DNA from: Canna indica | Lineage: Eukaryota; Streptophyta; Magnoliopsida; Zingiberales; Cannaceae | Length of the DNA: 64,000 nucleotides | Direction of reading: 5' to 3' | Assembly (NCBI GenBank): GCA_034359265.1 | Contig: CP136891.1 | Location: 50,770,001-50,834,000 of the forward strand | In this document: positions 44,194 through 55,813 of the stretch, one piece after another | Position numbering within the stretch: the stretch's first letter is position 1 | How the letters are laid out: each line of letters begins with the position of its first letter | Made by a program: the position numbers and the translations under genes | Notes under the pieces: generated by a model | What the model saw: only the letters and a program-made list of their open reading frames with translations | Told to the model about the DNA's origin: nothing | The model's database searches: none

Positions 44194-45285
44194 TGTTGGC
44201 CTAAGGTTTTCAACCTTGGTCTTAATCTCGGTTTTGATGATAAAAAATTTGGAACTAATGATTTCATGGAGAATTATATTCAGATTCCATATCGGTTAGC
44301 GCACAACGTCCATGATCAGAAATATCGGAGAAATCAAAAAATCGGAAGGACGTTGGTCGACGCGCTCGGATTCGTCGAGAAGTTAGAGTCTACGTTTAGG
44401 GTGTTTAGATAAATTGTAAAATTCTCATTATGATGCTAAGACCCCTAAAGAACCAAACCCATAATCTAAAATCCAAACTGAAGAAAGAACCCGGCTGAAA
44501 CTGAACCATAAAGTACACATACAATAGGTAGAGTACCGGTACTTTACGTTCGGTTGATCGAACGGTCGACCGGCAATGGTCTTAAAGGCACAGAAGCCTC
44601 CGGTCGAATGACCGATCGCTTGTCCGGTCGACCAGCCCATCGATCGACGATTGGTTGACGGACGGTAATGGCTCTATTTTGAGCTGTTGTGTGGTATTTC
44701 ACCCGAGCCCACTTCACGACTCCCTATATATTTGAGACCCCAGCCTTCCTTACACCTCTCAACCATTATTGAGCCATTATATGTTTTCCTAAAGCTTTGA
44801 TTCAACCACTTTCATCTCAAAACCCTAGTTTCTTCATCTATACTTGATTGAACCTTCATTCTTCATCGGTTCATCATTTTGAGGCATCAAGATGACTAGG
44901 GATTCCTGTTTGGAGCTAAGTATACTTAGTTTAGTATTTTGCTCCATTTACTTATGTATTTTCTTATTTATTTCATTGTATTTGAGCTTGTGAAGACCTA
45001 CGTTGTTAGGTCTTGTATGGTTGGTGGTTGCCTTGGTGTTAAGGCTTAACTCCACAGGTGTAAACGGAGTATGCTAGGATTAGTTCTTGTTGTCCTTAGG
45101 TTTGAGGTGGGAGAGTGGTCTCGGTAGGAAAGCGTAGACTTTCGTGTGTGGAAGTGCCTTCGGTGTGAGAGCGGAGACTCTCCGATGAAAATATTCTCAT
45201 TGTAAAGGAAACAAGATAATCTAGTAAAACTAGTTTGAAATCCTAATGGGGTGCTTAGGTAGTGGAGTACGCATTGGGGCCAAAC
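44194..45285 (+). repeat. 3' LTR of gag-only element 1 (truncated)
   Basis: Starts TGTTGGCCTAAGG. It contains GGTCGACCG-type palindromes at about 44547-44660 and a TATA-like run TATATATT near 44726. It stops within 'ggggccaaac', where gypsy D begins. Confidence 0.85.
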
Positions 45286-47639
45286 TGTAAGACCCGGGGT
45301 TTCCTAATATAAAAATTTCTTTGGTGCAACCCATCGGATCGGGAACTAGCTGGGCCGAGTCATGAAATCGCTGCGAGTAAGAGGTATACTTTTAATTTTA
45401 GATCTATGGTTAATGTTTTTGGAATGTATGGGTTGTTTGACCCAAGATGGAATGAGATTGGGTTCGCGGATCGAGTCGGGGCTTAATCCGGGTTAGGTGG
45501 AGTGAAATGAGGGGTTTAAGTGAAGAGGGGCATTATTGTCAAAAAAAAGAGAGACTAAACCCCTCACCCCAAGCCGTCGTGCGGCACAAGGCAAGTGGTG
45601 CCACACACATCCCAAGAGAGGAAGGAGTTGAGAAGAGAACTTTTGGGACGGTGCCGGATCTACATCATCGTCGGAGGATTCGAGATCATCTTCATCCCAT
45701 CCATCATCTTCTTGTGATCAAGGTGAGTGTTCGGGTTTGTCAAAAAGGGGAGGCGGGTGGCCGAAGAAGTTTTCATGGGGATCAAGTTTTTATGCGATGA
45801 TTCTTGCCGATCATTGTAGTTCTTGTATATAGAGTTCGGATGACTCGTCTCATTGTGCTTTATGTGTTTTATTGATGATAATTTCTGAGATCTAGGGGTT
45901 GGCCGAATAAAGGAAAAAGGAAAAAGGTCATGCCGAAATTTTCCCAATTTTCTCGAGCAGCTTAAAACCCTTAGATCGTCTTCTTTTAGTTAAAGAATAT
46001 ATTATTGTATCGATATGTAGGAATGATAGTCGAGAGCATGCCCTTCCAATCTAGAAAGCTCGGCCGAGCTAGGGATTACCCTGCTCAAGACCCGGCCGAG
46101 CAAGGAAGAGGATGAGGAGGAAAGATCAATCGATTTCTTTATGCTAGATTTCATGTTCGATAACTTGGACGTAGATCTTTACACTTGCCGAGTCATTCAT
46201 GGCCATCTTAGGTGAGTTGAAACATTAGGAAAGATCACGCTATAAGGTTGCAAAATGGTAGAGAAATTCATGAGGTACCATATGATTCATCAATTTTCCT
46301 TTACCGCACTATTGATGCTTGTTTGAGATTTCCATGCTAATACATTATTACCTTGTTGAAATTTCTCTATAAATGTAGAATTTAATTGCTTTAAATATTG
46401 CTATTGCGTGGAGTTTTATGTTATTAACGGTAAAATAAAGCCAATATAATTAGTATGCTGTGATATACTTGTATTTAAACATATTGTGCTCATGACATGC
46501 AGTTCACACTTATGGAATGTGGCTAAGGATGCTAGATGAATGTAATAACACCCTCGGGTGTTTAGTCATCGAGAAAACTTGGATGTGGATGAGCTAGGTG
46601 TCACATCTAGGGAATAATTAGCGGGCACTGGTGTGTGGCTGATGGGGCCTGGGATGAAGGGGGGCCGAGTACGGGTGAAGGCCCGAGGGTCAAATAGGAA
46701 AATTTTAGAGTACTTTGCTTGTGTATTGTGATTGAAATGGCCTACTGAGGAGTGTTATTAGCCGCACGGCTACCAAACGACTCAGCGGTGATTAGGGTCT
46801 TGAGATTGCACCAGCGGGCCCGCTAATTGTTAGACCCGAGTGGCGGAGGGTCTTGAGATTCTGTCAGTGGGCCACGCTGATGGTAGACCTGAGCAGGGGG
46901 GGTAGCTATCCCTAACCCAGAGGGTTCCTGATCAGACTAGTGGTTATCCTAGTCGACAGACCCGCGATTTAATGGTTTACCCATTGCATGCCCCATTGAG
47001 CTGGTTCGGCCTGGTTTTGTAAGGAGGGGGAGCCTGGTATGCCCGAACCCCCCTGCATATACATAGGCCTATAGTGGCCGAATAACAAAGTTTTGGTAAG
47101 GGCCAACGAGGCCGATTTAATTACTTAGATGGTTTGGCAAATTGGTTAGCTTAAATTCCTTATTTGTATCATGTTGTTATATATGTTACCTTACCGAGGA
47201 TTTAAGTTGAGGTTTGGAAGAACCGCTCACTGGGTCCCTCGTGGACTCACAGTTGATTATTATTGTTTTGCATAGCCCGACCAGTGAGGTACGGCTTGGC
47301 GGCATGGTGAGATTGGAGGGCAGGCGTTGGTGCAAATCTCGTAGCAGGCAGTTATATGGTCGTAGTCGTGTCTATTTGAGTTGTAAACATGCACTTAGTA
47401 GTTGGTCTTTAAAAACTCGTATATGCTTTAAAATCTTGAGTTTTGAATTGTTTCCCTCGAGCTTGAAACTACTAAAACTGTTTTGGTTTTGAATAAAGAT
47501 TTGCGTAGTTCTTTTCCTTTTTCTTATGTTGTCTGGATGTACAGTGTTTTGCTATATGTTGTTGTTTAGTGCATGTGGTAGGCTTCGGGGTACCGACATA
47601 TACCCTGGCCGGTCACGCGCCCTGAGTTGGGGTGTGACA
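45286..47639 (+). repeat. 5' LTR of gypsy D (2354 bp)
   Basis: TGTAAGACCC...GTGTGACA, same family as the solo LTR at 25920-28464. It contains a perfect 12-bp palindrome AGCGGGCCCGCT near 46813 and an inverted repeat GACTAG/CTAGTC at 46935 and 46949. Confidence 0.88.
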
Positions 47640-47642
47640 AAG

Positions 47643-47658
47643 TTGGTATCAGAGCTTT
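47643..47658 (+). promoter_or_regulatory. Primer-binding site of gypsy D
   Basis: TTGGTATCAGAGCTTTTGGT begins a few bases after the LTR end and is complementary in type to initiator tRNA-Met. Confidence 0.8.
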
Positions 47659-47849
47659 TGGTTAGGTCTTAACTACAACTAGGAATGGGTATTGTATGAG
47701 GCATATGCTAGCATGTCGACATACGGTATAGTTATGCTACGAGATTAGGCAATCACGACTGCACTCAGCGCACCATGTGGTTAGTAATTTAAATTATCGT
47801 TGAATGAATTGTTTAATATTAACGATAAAATCATTTTTATGATAGTGTG

Positions 47850-50141
47850 ATGGAGACCGTAATGTGGCACTGAGTCGTAGTGGAAGCAATTCCACTGAAC
47901 GTCGGGGTCGAGGTCGAGGCCGACAACAGGCCGAGGTCGAGGCCGAGGTCGTGGAAGAGAACAGTTAGAGGAAGGGTGCCAGGATTCGGCAGTTGTTCAG
48001 CTGCAAGCTCAGGTAGCTCAGTTGACAGAGGGGCTCCGCAGGGAGCAAGAGTTGAGGCAGCAGATACAGTAGCAACAACCGGTACCCGGGGCCCCTGTGG
48101 TACCAAAGGTGACGGAGCCGGTAGCACTGACGATCAGGGTCCCAATAGCACCTACATACGTAGACTTCGTCAAGTTTAGGCCGCCAGTATTCATTGGGAC
48201 AGATAAGCAGGTAGAGGTCACCGATTTTCTGGGTGACTGCTATGATATGTGTGTGGAGTGCTCATCCGAGTCAGCAGCTTGTATGGTAAGTTTATAGCTC
48301 AGGGGATCGGCAAAGAATTGATTGCACATGTGGAGGGACCACAAGGCAGCAGATGCACTATGGGCGGAATGACGACACTATAGGGGGGGTGAATAGTGTG
48401 TTTACTAAATTGATTAGCCTAAATCCGATTTTAATCATTTACTTAATCATTTAGGCAATTTGCAATCCAATGATTATATGCGGAAACGATAAATGATAAA
48501 GCAATTAAACACAACAATAAAGCAATGCAAACACACAATTTATAGTGGTTCGGCCCCAATGCCTACTCCACTACCTAAGCACCCCGCTTAGGATTTCCAA
48601 ACTAGATTTTACTAGATTAATTAGAGTTTCCCTTACAACGAGGACATTTCATCGGAAAGTCTCCGCTCTCCAACCGAAGGCACTTCCACACCCGGAAGTA
48701 TCCTGCCTTCCTACCGAGAGCACTTTCCCACCTCAACCTAAGGGACAACTAGAACTAATCCTAGTAATACTCCATTTACACAAGTGGCTTTACTCCTTCT
48801 ACACCAAGGATACCACTTCACCCAATTCAAGACCTAACACCCGATCTTTAAACAAATAGTTAAAATAATAGATAAAATATAATCAAAAGAGCTAAATAAT
48901 AAAACCAATGGAAAGAGCTCTTTTGCAAGCCTTTGGCGCCTTCAACTCTTCAAGGGATGAGCTTGATCAAAACCCAAGTTGAAGTAGCAGCTGGCGCTTG
49001 AAGAGTGAACTCGACGGAGAAGTAGAGCGCAAGCTTTAAATCTTTTGGAAGGCTTTTATCTCTCTTTTGGATGCTCAAAAATTTCTGTAAGAATGAGAGA
49101 AGAAGGTTAAATGAAGTATATGAGAGTGTATTTATACCCTCGTGAAGAAACGACTGCTCAACGGATAGAAAATTATTCGTTGCAAACCGCTAGTCGAATG
49201 GTCGATCGATCGACTGGTCGACCGGTCCTTCGATCGCTGCAATTCTCCCTGTTGTCGGTCGACCAACGGGTCGACCGCCCAGACATAAATTTCGTGATCC
49301 GCCATCCGATCGACCCGTCGGACGACCAACACGATCTTGCGTCTTCAGCAAATACAGGTCGGTCGACTGCTTGGTCAACCGCCCGAGCTACTGCCCAAGT
49401 AGCTCTGCGATTTTTCTTCCCTTTGTTCGGTCAACCGACGGGTCGACCGAATGGCTACTGCCCCTTTTTATCGATTTCTTCTGCGCTTGGTTTCCGAGTT
49501 TTCGCTTTCAACGAGGATCATCTTGGAGAGCTTTTGACGTGATCTTTGGACTCGTCCAAGCGACTTTGGTGCACTCATCGATCTTCGAGAAACTTCCGCA
49601 ATGAACCCGAGCGCAATGATCAATGTCCTTCTGATTTTTGATTTCTTTGACTTTTTTGATCGAGGACATCGAACGCTAATTGATATGGAACCTGAAAGAT
49701 ATTCTCAATGAAATCATTAGTTCCATGTTTGTTATCATCAAAACCATCAAAACCGAGATTACGGCTAAGGTTGAAAACCTAAAGCCAACATGCACCACCC
49801 CTACGTGGGAGGAGTTCAGGGTGGCCGTGGTGGAGCAGTACTTACCGCTGAGTGTCCGCGATAAGCGGGCAAGGGAGTTTGAGATGCTGCGTCAGATTGA
49901 TAGTATGACAGTGTCAGACTACGAGATGGAATTCACCAGGCTCTCTAAGTACCACCCAACCCTAGTGGCCACTGAGACCGCCAGGGTCAAGAGTTTCGTT
50001 GGGGGATTAAGACCACAGATCAGCAGGCTCATCCATTATACTGAGGACACCACATTTGCTTGGTTAGTGGATGAGGCACTTAGAAAGGAAGCATTGGTGC
50101 CGTTTGAGAAATTTAACAGACATGCAAAGAAGAAATTCTGA
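47850..50141 (+). pseudogene. Gypsy D gag, interrupted by an antisense LTR
   Basis: The first part (to 48358) has an Arg/Gly-rich start (RGRGRGR), a Gln-rich coiled-coil-like stretch (VVQLQAQVAQLTEGLRREQE) with a TAG in a Gln run near 48069, and the gag entry FVKFRPPVFIGTDKQ. After the LTR insertion the core resumes at 49796: TPTWEEFRVAVVEQYLP, FEMLRQIDSMTVSDYEMEFT and FVGGLRPQISRLI. Gag forms the particle that packages element RNA. Stops and frameshifts are present in both parts. Confidence 0.8.
48359..49790 (-). mobile_element. Solo LTR B5 (copia-type, antisense, 1432 bp)
   Basis: Perfect duplication TGCAC (48354-48358 and 49791-49795). Read on the minus strand it starts TGTTGGCTTTAGG and ends CCGCCCATA (CA mutated to TA). 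GGTCGACCG-type palindromes lie at about 49185-49450 and a TATA box (TATAAATA) near 49132-49139. Removing it rejoins gag of gypsy D. Confidence 0.9.
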
Positions 50142-50299
50142 CCTCAGGGGGCAGGGGGCTGATCTTGGCACTCTGAGGGGACGGTTGCACCGACAGATGA
50201 CCAGCAGAACCGGAGACACAGTAGTAGCCGGGGCCGTGGAGGTCCAGGGGCAGGGGCAGTGGGACCGACAGAGTCGGGGGCGCCACTCAGAGGCCAGAT

Positions 50300-51680
50300 A
50301 TGCCGCAGTGTGGTCGTTGTGGCAGAAAGCACTGGGGGACTTGTTATGGCCGCACGGATGCATGTTTGAGATGTGGGCAGATGAGACACTTTTGGAAGAA
50401 TTGTCCGGACAGAGGTGGCCAGAGAACTAAGCAGTCGAAAGAAAAAGCACCGGTGTCAGTTGGGTCAATAGCTCAGAAGGGTTCGATGCAGAGCAAGGGG
50501 CCGCAGCCTAGCCACTCTGAGAGACCGTCTGCTAGATTTTACGCCATGAACCGTGATGGAGCAGAGGCATCTAAGGCAGTGGTGACAGGTACTATTTTAG
50601 TCAGTTCATCTGCTGCTTATGTTCTGTTTGATCTGGGTGCCACGCAAACATTTGTGTCTGCCAAGTTTGCTACTGGATTACCTATGGCATCTTCCTTGCT
50701 TGACGTGTCGTATCTAGTATCAACACCTACGGGCGATTCATTAATAGCTAAATCAATTTTCTGAGACTGCGAGGTACTCATCTACGGCCATGCGTTGAGG
50801 GCGGAATTGACACTCCTGTCAATGCTTGAACTCGATGTCATACTCGGCATGGATTGGTTGGCGGAGCACTTTGCGTCAGTGGATTGCAAGGCAAAGACTG
50901 TCACATTCAGCAAGCCCGGGTTACCGCAATTCACCTTCCAAGGAGATGGAAGGGGTGATCCGATGGGAGTCATCTTAGCTCTTAAGGCTCGTAAACTGCT
51001 TTCGGGCGGCTGCCAATCTTTCCTGGCCTTTATATCAATGGCCGAGGACAAGGAGGGCACGACAAGGGATATCGAGAGAACTCAGGTGGTCTGCGAGTTC
51101 CCCGATGTATTTCTAGAGGAGTTGTCGGGATTGCCGCCTAAGAGAGAGATTGAATTCTGCATCGACTTGCAACCTGGAGTGAAGCTGATCTCCATCCCAC
51201 CCTATCAGGCCGAACTCAGGGAATTAAAAGTGCAGTTGCTGGAGTTGCTAGACTTGGGCTTCATTCGCCCAAGTGTGTCTCAGTGGGGTGCTCCGGTCCG
51301 ATTTCTGAAAAAAAAGGACGGGACCATGCGCATGTGCATCGAGTATAGGCAGCTTAACAATGTGACAATCAAGAATCGTTACCCACTGCCAAGAATCGAT
51401 GACTTGTTCGACCAATTGCAGGGGGCAAAATGGTTTTCAAAAATTGATTTGAGGTCTGGATACCATCAGCTAAGGATCCAAGGCTGTGATGTGCCCAAGA
51501 CCGCCTTCAGGACTCATTATGGCCACTATGAGTTCCTAGTAATGTCGTTCGGGTTGACTAATACACTTGCGGCTTTCATGGACATGATGAACCAGGTGTT
51601 CAAGGAGTACCTGGAAAGTTTTGTGATCGTCTTCATTGACGATATCTTGGTATACTCCAAAAGTGAAGAGGAGCCCTCCG
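50300..51680 (+). pseudogene. Gypsy D zinc knuckle, protease and reverse transcriptase (partial)
   Basis: In order: CGRCGRKHWGTC and CLRCGQMRHFWKNC knuckles (the second with Arg-His in place of Gly-His), the protease strand VLFDLGATQTFVS (the family usually has FDSGA), a stop at 50762-50764, [10 protein letters not shown], then RT with VFPEEL-like [62 protein letters not shown] and the active-site strand [15 protein letters not shown] at 51630-51672. This is the normal gypsy order protease then RT. RNase H, integrase and any chromodomain are missing because the sequence is cut at 51680. The wording is closest to chromovirus-type gypsy elements, but the chromodomain cannot be checked. Confidence 0.85.
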
Positions 51681-53135
51681 TGTTGGCTTAAGGGTCTCTC
51701 TTAAGCCTCGATCTTTATTTTGATCATAACAAATAAGTATTTAATCCATATGTGAAGCTTGAGTTCAGGTTGAGGTTGCGATAAGCATGCCAAGTTCGTT
51801 CAAACAAGACGAAAGAAAAGATCGTCAAAGAAACGGAAGAAGAAAACGTCGAAGAAAGGCTCGGGCTTAGATCAAGTAGAAATCATGTAATATACCCCTA
51901 GGATAATTTTATCTCAAGCCAAATTGTAAAGTTATCCAAGTTGAAACTTGATAACTAAACCCATAAAAAGACATGTAAAAAAATTCAAGAAGAAGTCAGC
52001 CTCAGCTTGAGTTCGGTCGACCGAACAAGGCAGTATTCTGGCGAGTAGCCTATTCGGTCGACCAGACGATCGACCGAATGGCACTAAAAAATGACATTAG
52101 CCATTCGGTCGACCAGTCGGTCGATCGAAGTTGGTGAAGGAAACTATGCAAGGCTACTGTCATACCAAAGCCAGAATTTGGCAGAAGCTACATCTGTCGA
52201 CCGATCGGTCTATCGAATTGCAGATCATAATTTGCGCGACCCTGGCACCACTGACTCGGTCGACCGATTGGTCGACCGAATGTGGGATTGATAGATTTGC
52301 GACAGTCGATCGACCCATTGGTTGACCGAACACTCACGTAAAGCCAGCGGTCGCATTGGCGGTCGATCAGTCAGTCGACCGCCAATCGACCAGCAAGCGA
52401 TCGAATGACGTCAACGGTAATATTTTTACCCGTTGAATGTTCCGTTCAGGTGAGGGATTATAAATACCCCTCACCTAACTTCTTTAATTCTTCTTAGAGA
52501 TTTCATTAAGCATTAAAGAAGTGATTTGAGCCTTCATAAGAATTGATTTGTTGTGCGCCCTTCGCTTTCGTCGACAACATTCTTCAAGCGCCTGCTTCCC
52601 TGCTTCGCTCAACTCTGCTGCAACTCAAAGAGTCATCTTCCTGCAAGTTGGAGGCTTGAAGGCTTGGGAAAGGAGCATTGGTTCATCTTTAAATTCTTAA
52701 GCTCTTTCCATTGTATTTGAAGTTTATTTCAAACTTGTTTTCCATTTGTAATAGCCGCTAGGTGTGCTAGGGAAACACTTAGGGAAAACTTTATAGGATT
52801 GTCTTTTGCTTAGGTGGATAGGATTGAGGGGTTCTCGGAGTGGTGAGAAGAGTGTCCTCATTGTATTCAAAGGGAAATACAAATTCTATAAAGTAGTGAT
52901 TAGAAATCCTTGCTGAGGAGCCAAGGTAGTGGAGTAGGCAGTTGGCCGAACCACTATAATTATTTATGTCTGCATTGCTTTCTTGATTGCTTATCATTGT
53001 TATATTTGATCACATCTATTGTTAAGAAACACTTGCACCTAAGTGAAGTTAAAATTGAGTAAAAAAATGGGAAAAATATAAGAATAAGGGGACAGACACT
53101 ATTCAACCTCTCATTCTAGTGTCGGATTGCACACA
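51681..53135 (+). repeat. 5' LTR of copia C (1455 bp)
   Basis: Starts TGTTGGCTTAAGGGTCTC and ends GCACACA. A very dense GGTCGACCG-type palindrome cluster (52015-52410) precedes a TATA box (TATAAATA, 52459) that lies between perfect 9-bp inverted arms AGGTGAGGG (52448) and CCCTCACCT (52468). Confidence 0.88.
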
Positions 53136-53138
53136 ATA

Positions 53139-53158
53139 ATTGGTATCAGAGCTAGGTC
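53139..53158 (+). promoter_or_regulatory. Primer-binding site of copia C
   Basis: ATTGGTATCAGAGCTAGGTC, four bases after the LTR end; the same site type as in gag-only element 2. Confidence 0.82.
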
Positions 53159-53194
53159 GTAGGTCAAGATTTAACCATCTTCCCTACAATTTAA

Positions 53195-53330
53195 GATGTC
53201 TAGTGAAATCCAATTAGCTCAAGGGTCCTCTACTAATACTCCACCACTATTCGATGGGAACAACTATGCCTATTGGAAGATCCGCATGAATGACTTCCTA
53301 CAATCTTTAGGCGTGGAGGTATGGAGGATG
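53195..53330 (+). pseudogene. Copia C gag, N-terminus only
   Basis: MSSEIQLAQGSS followed by PPLFDGNNYAYWKIRMNDFL and LQSLGVEVWRM. This is the start of a copia gag (the FDG.NY.YWK pattern is diagnostic). The ATG at 53195 is the first after the primer-binding site and is in frame with the motif. The gene stops abruptly where gag-only element 2's LTR begins. Confidence 0.8.
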
Positions 53331-54339
53331 AGTAGCTTCATCGATCGACCGAACTACGGATAGTTGAAGATGCAACTTGCATCGATCGACTGGATTGCGG
53401 GAACGCAGTTTTGCGTCTAGTCGGTCGACCGCACAGAGAGAACATGTGGTGGTCGTTTGAGCGATCGATCGGTAGGTCGACCGGCCAATCGATCGAGCGT
53501 CTGCAATGGAAATTTTCTATCTGTTGAGCTATCATTTCTTTGAGAAGGTATAAATATACTTCATATAACTCTTTTAACCTACTTCTCCCACTCTTACAGA
53601 TTTGATTGAGCATTCTAAAGGGAGATTTGAGCCTTCAAATGATCGATCAACAGCGCTCTGTTCTACTGTGAATATTTTCTCAAGTGCCCAGCTTTCTTCC
53701 TCAACTCGGGTGTTAATACGAGCTCTACCTCTTGACGATTTGAAGGCATCGAAGGCTTGGAAAAGAGCTGTGGTTCCTCTCTCATTTTTTAGCTCTTTTG
53801 ATTGTATTTTTTACTGTTATTTGAACTTGTTTTTATTGGATTTGTGCGTGTGATAGACCTAGGATTGTTAGGTCTTGAAATTAAGTGGTTACCTTGGTGT
53901 GAAGGTGTAAATCCACTTGTGTAAGCATAACTTACTAGGATTAGTCGAGTTATCCCTTAGGGTTGAGGTGGAAGAGTGCTCTTGATAAGAAGGCGGAGAC
54001 TTTCGGGTGTGAAAGTGCCTTAGGTCGAGAGTATGACTCTTCAAGTCAAAGTCCTTTGTGTAAGGGAAACCTATTTAATCTAGTTAAACTAGTTTGGAAA
54101 TCCTAAGCGGGTGCTTAGGTAGTGGAGTAGGCATTGGGGCCGAACCACTATAAATTCGTATTTTAGCATTGGCAGCTTGTTTGTTTTTATTGCTTTATCA
54201 TTTATCGCTTCCGCATTTAGTCGTAAAATTGCAATTTGCCTAAATAATTTAAGAAACGATTAAAACCAGAATTAGGCAAATAGATTTAGATAACACACTA
54301 TTCACCCCTCCCCCCTCTAGTGTGTCATTCCCTACTACA
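53331..54339 (+). repeat. 5' LTR of gag-only element 2 (5' truncated)
   Basis: Matches the last about 1 kb of the 3' LTR at 58635-59998, including palindromes (53339-53500), TATA region (53549) and 'accactataaattcg'. It ends CTACTACA, as the 3' copy does. Confidence 0.85.
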
Positions 54340-54406
54340 ATTGGTATCAGAGCGGGTCGTAGATTGAGATCTCACCATCTCCTCTACATCGTCTCTTGAT
54401 CTTGAA

Positions 54407-55813
54407 ATGGCTCTAGAGTCGTTAGCGTCTTCACCTCCTAGGTTCGATGACTCAAACTTTGGTCTTTGAAAATATAGGATGTACACTTATTTAAAGACTA
54501 AAGGTTTTGGTGTCTTTAACATGTTACATTGGAAATTCATTGAACCTAAGGTTGACATGCATGCTTGGAGTGAATTAGATAAGAAAATGTTTAAGTATAA
54601 TGGAGATGCCATGAATTATATTCTTTGCACGTTACCAAATGGCATCCTAGATAAAGTCATGCATTGCTCTTCGGCTTATGACTTATGGGCCACTTTAAAT
54701 GCTTTATATGATTATGCCAAAACCGAAGAGATTGACACTTTTGATGAAGGTGGTGATGACAATGGTCACTCACCTACTACTAATCTTGGTTTTGATGCCC
54801 ATAGCTCTTTTAGTCAAAGGAGTAGCTCCAAGAGTCGAAAAAGGAAGGTAGTGTGTCATGCATGCAAGGAAAAAGGGCATGTGAAGAAGAATTGCCCTAC
54901 CATGAAAAACAAAGCAAAGAAGAGGTCAAAAGCTTCTACATCATCATCCCATTCAAATGAAGCATCCTCTTGCAATGACTATGAAGCTACTTCAAAAGTT
55001 TGCCTCATGAGTACCAATGATGAGTTACACTCTTTCCGTTCTAGTCATAATAATGATAATGATAGTACTAGCTCTACTAGTTCATTCAATATGCCATATG
55101 AAGAACTAGTTGAGGAATGTCAAAAAATGTATGTCTTGCTTGTTGGAAAAGATAAGAAAAATAAAAGGTTGAAAAAGAAAAATGTGATGCTTAATTCTCA
55201 TTTGCATGAATCCAAACTAGAAAATAAAAAATTGAAATCTTGGTTATTTGATTTATGCCGTGATAATGTAGAACTTGAGCTTAAGGATTTGAAGCTTAAA
55301 AATAACAATCTAGGAAATGAGAATTGCATGTTAAAATCTCAATTACATGCATTGCATAAATCCATGAATGAATTGAAAGGTGAGATTACTTTCTTGAATA
55401 AGAAAGTAAATGAATTAAAAAATGCTTCAACTCCTAAGAACACTAGAATAAAAAATGCCTATGTAAAGAATGCCAATGTTCATCATCATTCTCATGTTAG
55501 GCATTCCACGTTTAAATCTCATGTTCAAAAGAAGAATGTTTCACTTAAGAATGCTCATGTCCATCATCCTTCTCATATCAAGCATTCTAACATTAAATCT
55601 GATGTCCATGTTAAAAATGAAAAGAAAAAGTTTCATGGAAATTGTTTTTATTGTGGTATATATGACCACGCTATTCATGATTGTGCATTTAAAAGAATTC
55701 CAAGTGTTGCTAAGACACTTTGGATTCCTAGGCCAACTCACCCCCAAGGACTCAAAGTCATTTGGGTACCAAAGATCTCATCTTCTCTTGTAGGGGGAGC
55801 AACCACACAATGA
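54407..55813 (+). pseudogene. Copia-derived gag of gag-only element 2, one stop
   Basis: Starts MALESLASSPPRFDDSNFGL; a TGA at 54467-54469 stands where element 1 has Trp, after which 448 codons are open to the end. Features: gag N-domain (LHWKFIEPKVDMHAWSELDK), zinc knuckle CHACKEKGHVKKNC (about 54865), a long Lys/Leu/Asn-rich coiled coil (55130-55430), His-rich repeats, a second knuckle CFYCGIYDHAIHDC (about 55650) and the end SSSLVGGATTQ. The central UBN2 core with its LPKSWEAKV-like motif, expected after 'DLWATLNALY', is missing, as in element 1. The protein could at most bind RNA or join a partner's particles. Confidence 0.82.

Larger units (their letters stand above)
40168..45285 (+). 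mobile_element. Gag-only (TR-GAG type) LTR element 1, incomplete
   Basis: Only the last 16 bp of the 5' LTR remain (GGCCATTTCACCAACA, ending 40183), followed by a primer-binding site (TTTGGTATCAGAGTGG). Then come a gag pseudogene (40252-41358), about 2.8 kb without coding sequence, a polypurine tract (AAAAAGGGGGGAGAT, ending 44193) and a 3' LTR (44194-45285). Protease, integrase, RT and RNase H are absent, as in element 2 at 53331-59998. The 3' LTR is cut at 45285 by gypsy element D; its remaining part is not in the window. Confidence 0.8.
45286..51680 (+). mobile_element. Ty3/gypsy element D, 3' truncated
   Basis: A 5' LTR (45286-47639), primer-binding site (TTGGTATCAGAGC, from 47643), gag, protease and the first part of RT are present in order. 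The pol frame ends at 51680, exactly where the LTR of copia element C begins, so C is inserted in, or joined to, the D pol gene. An antisense solo LTR interrupts gag at 48359-49790. The left flank is CAAAC (45281-45285); no partner can be checked. Confidence 0.85.

Noticed and set aside
52015..52410. CRISPR-like array
   Set aside because: Palindromic units recur, but spacing is irregular, units are only 9-10 bp and degenerate, and the block is part of an LTR in a plant genome.
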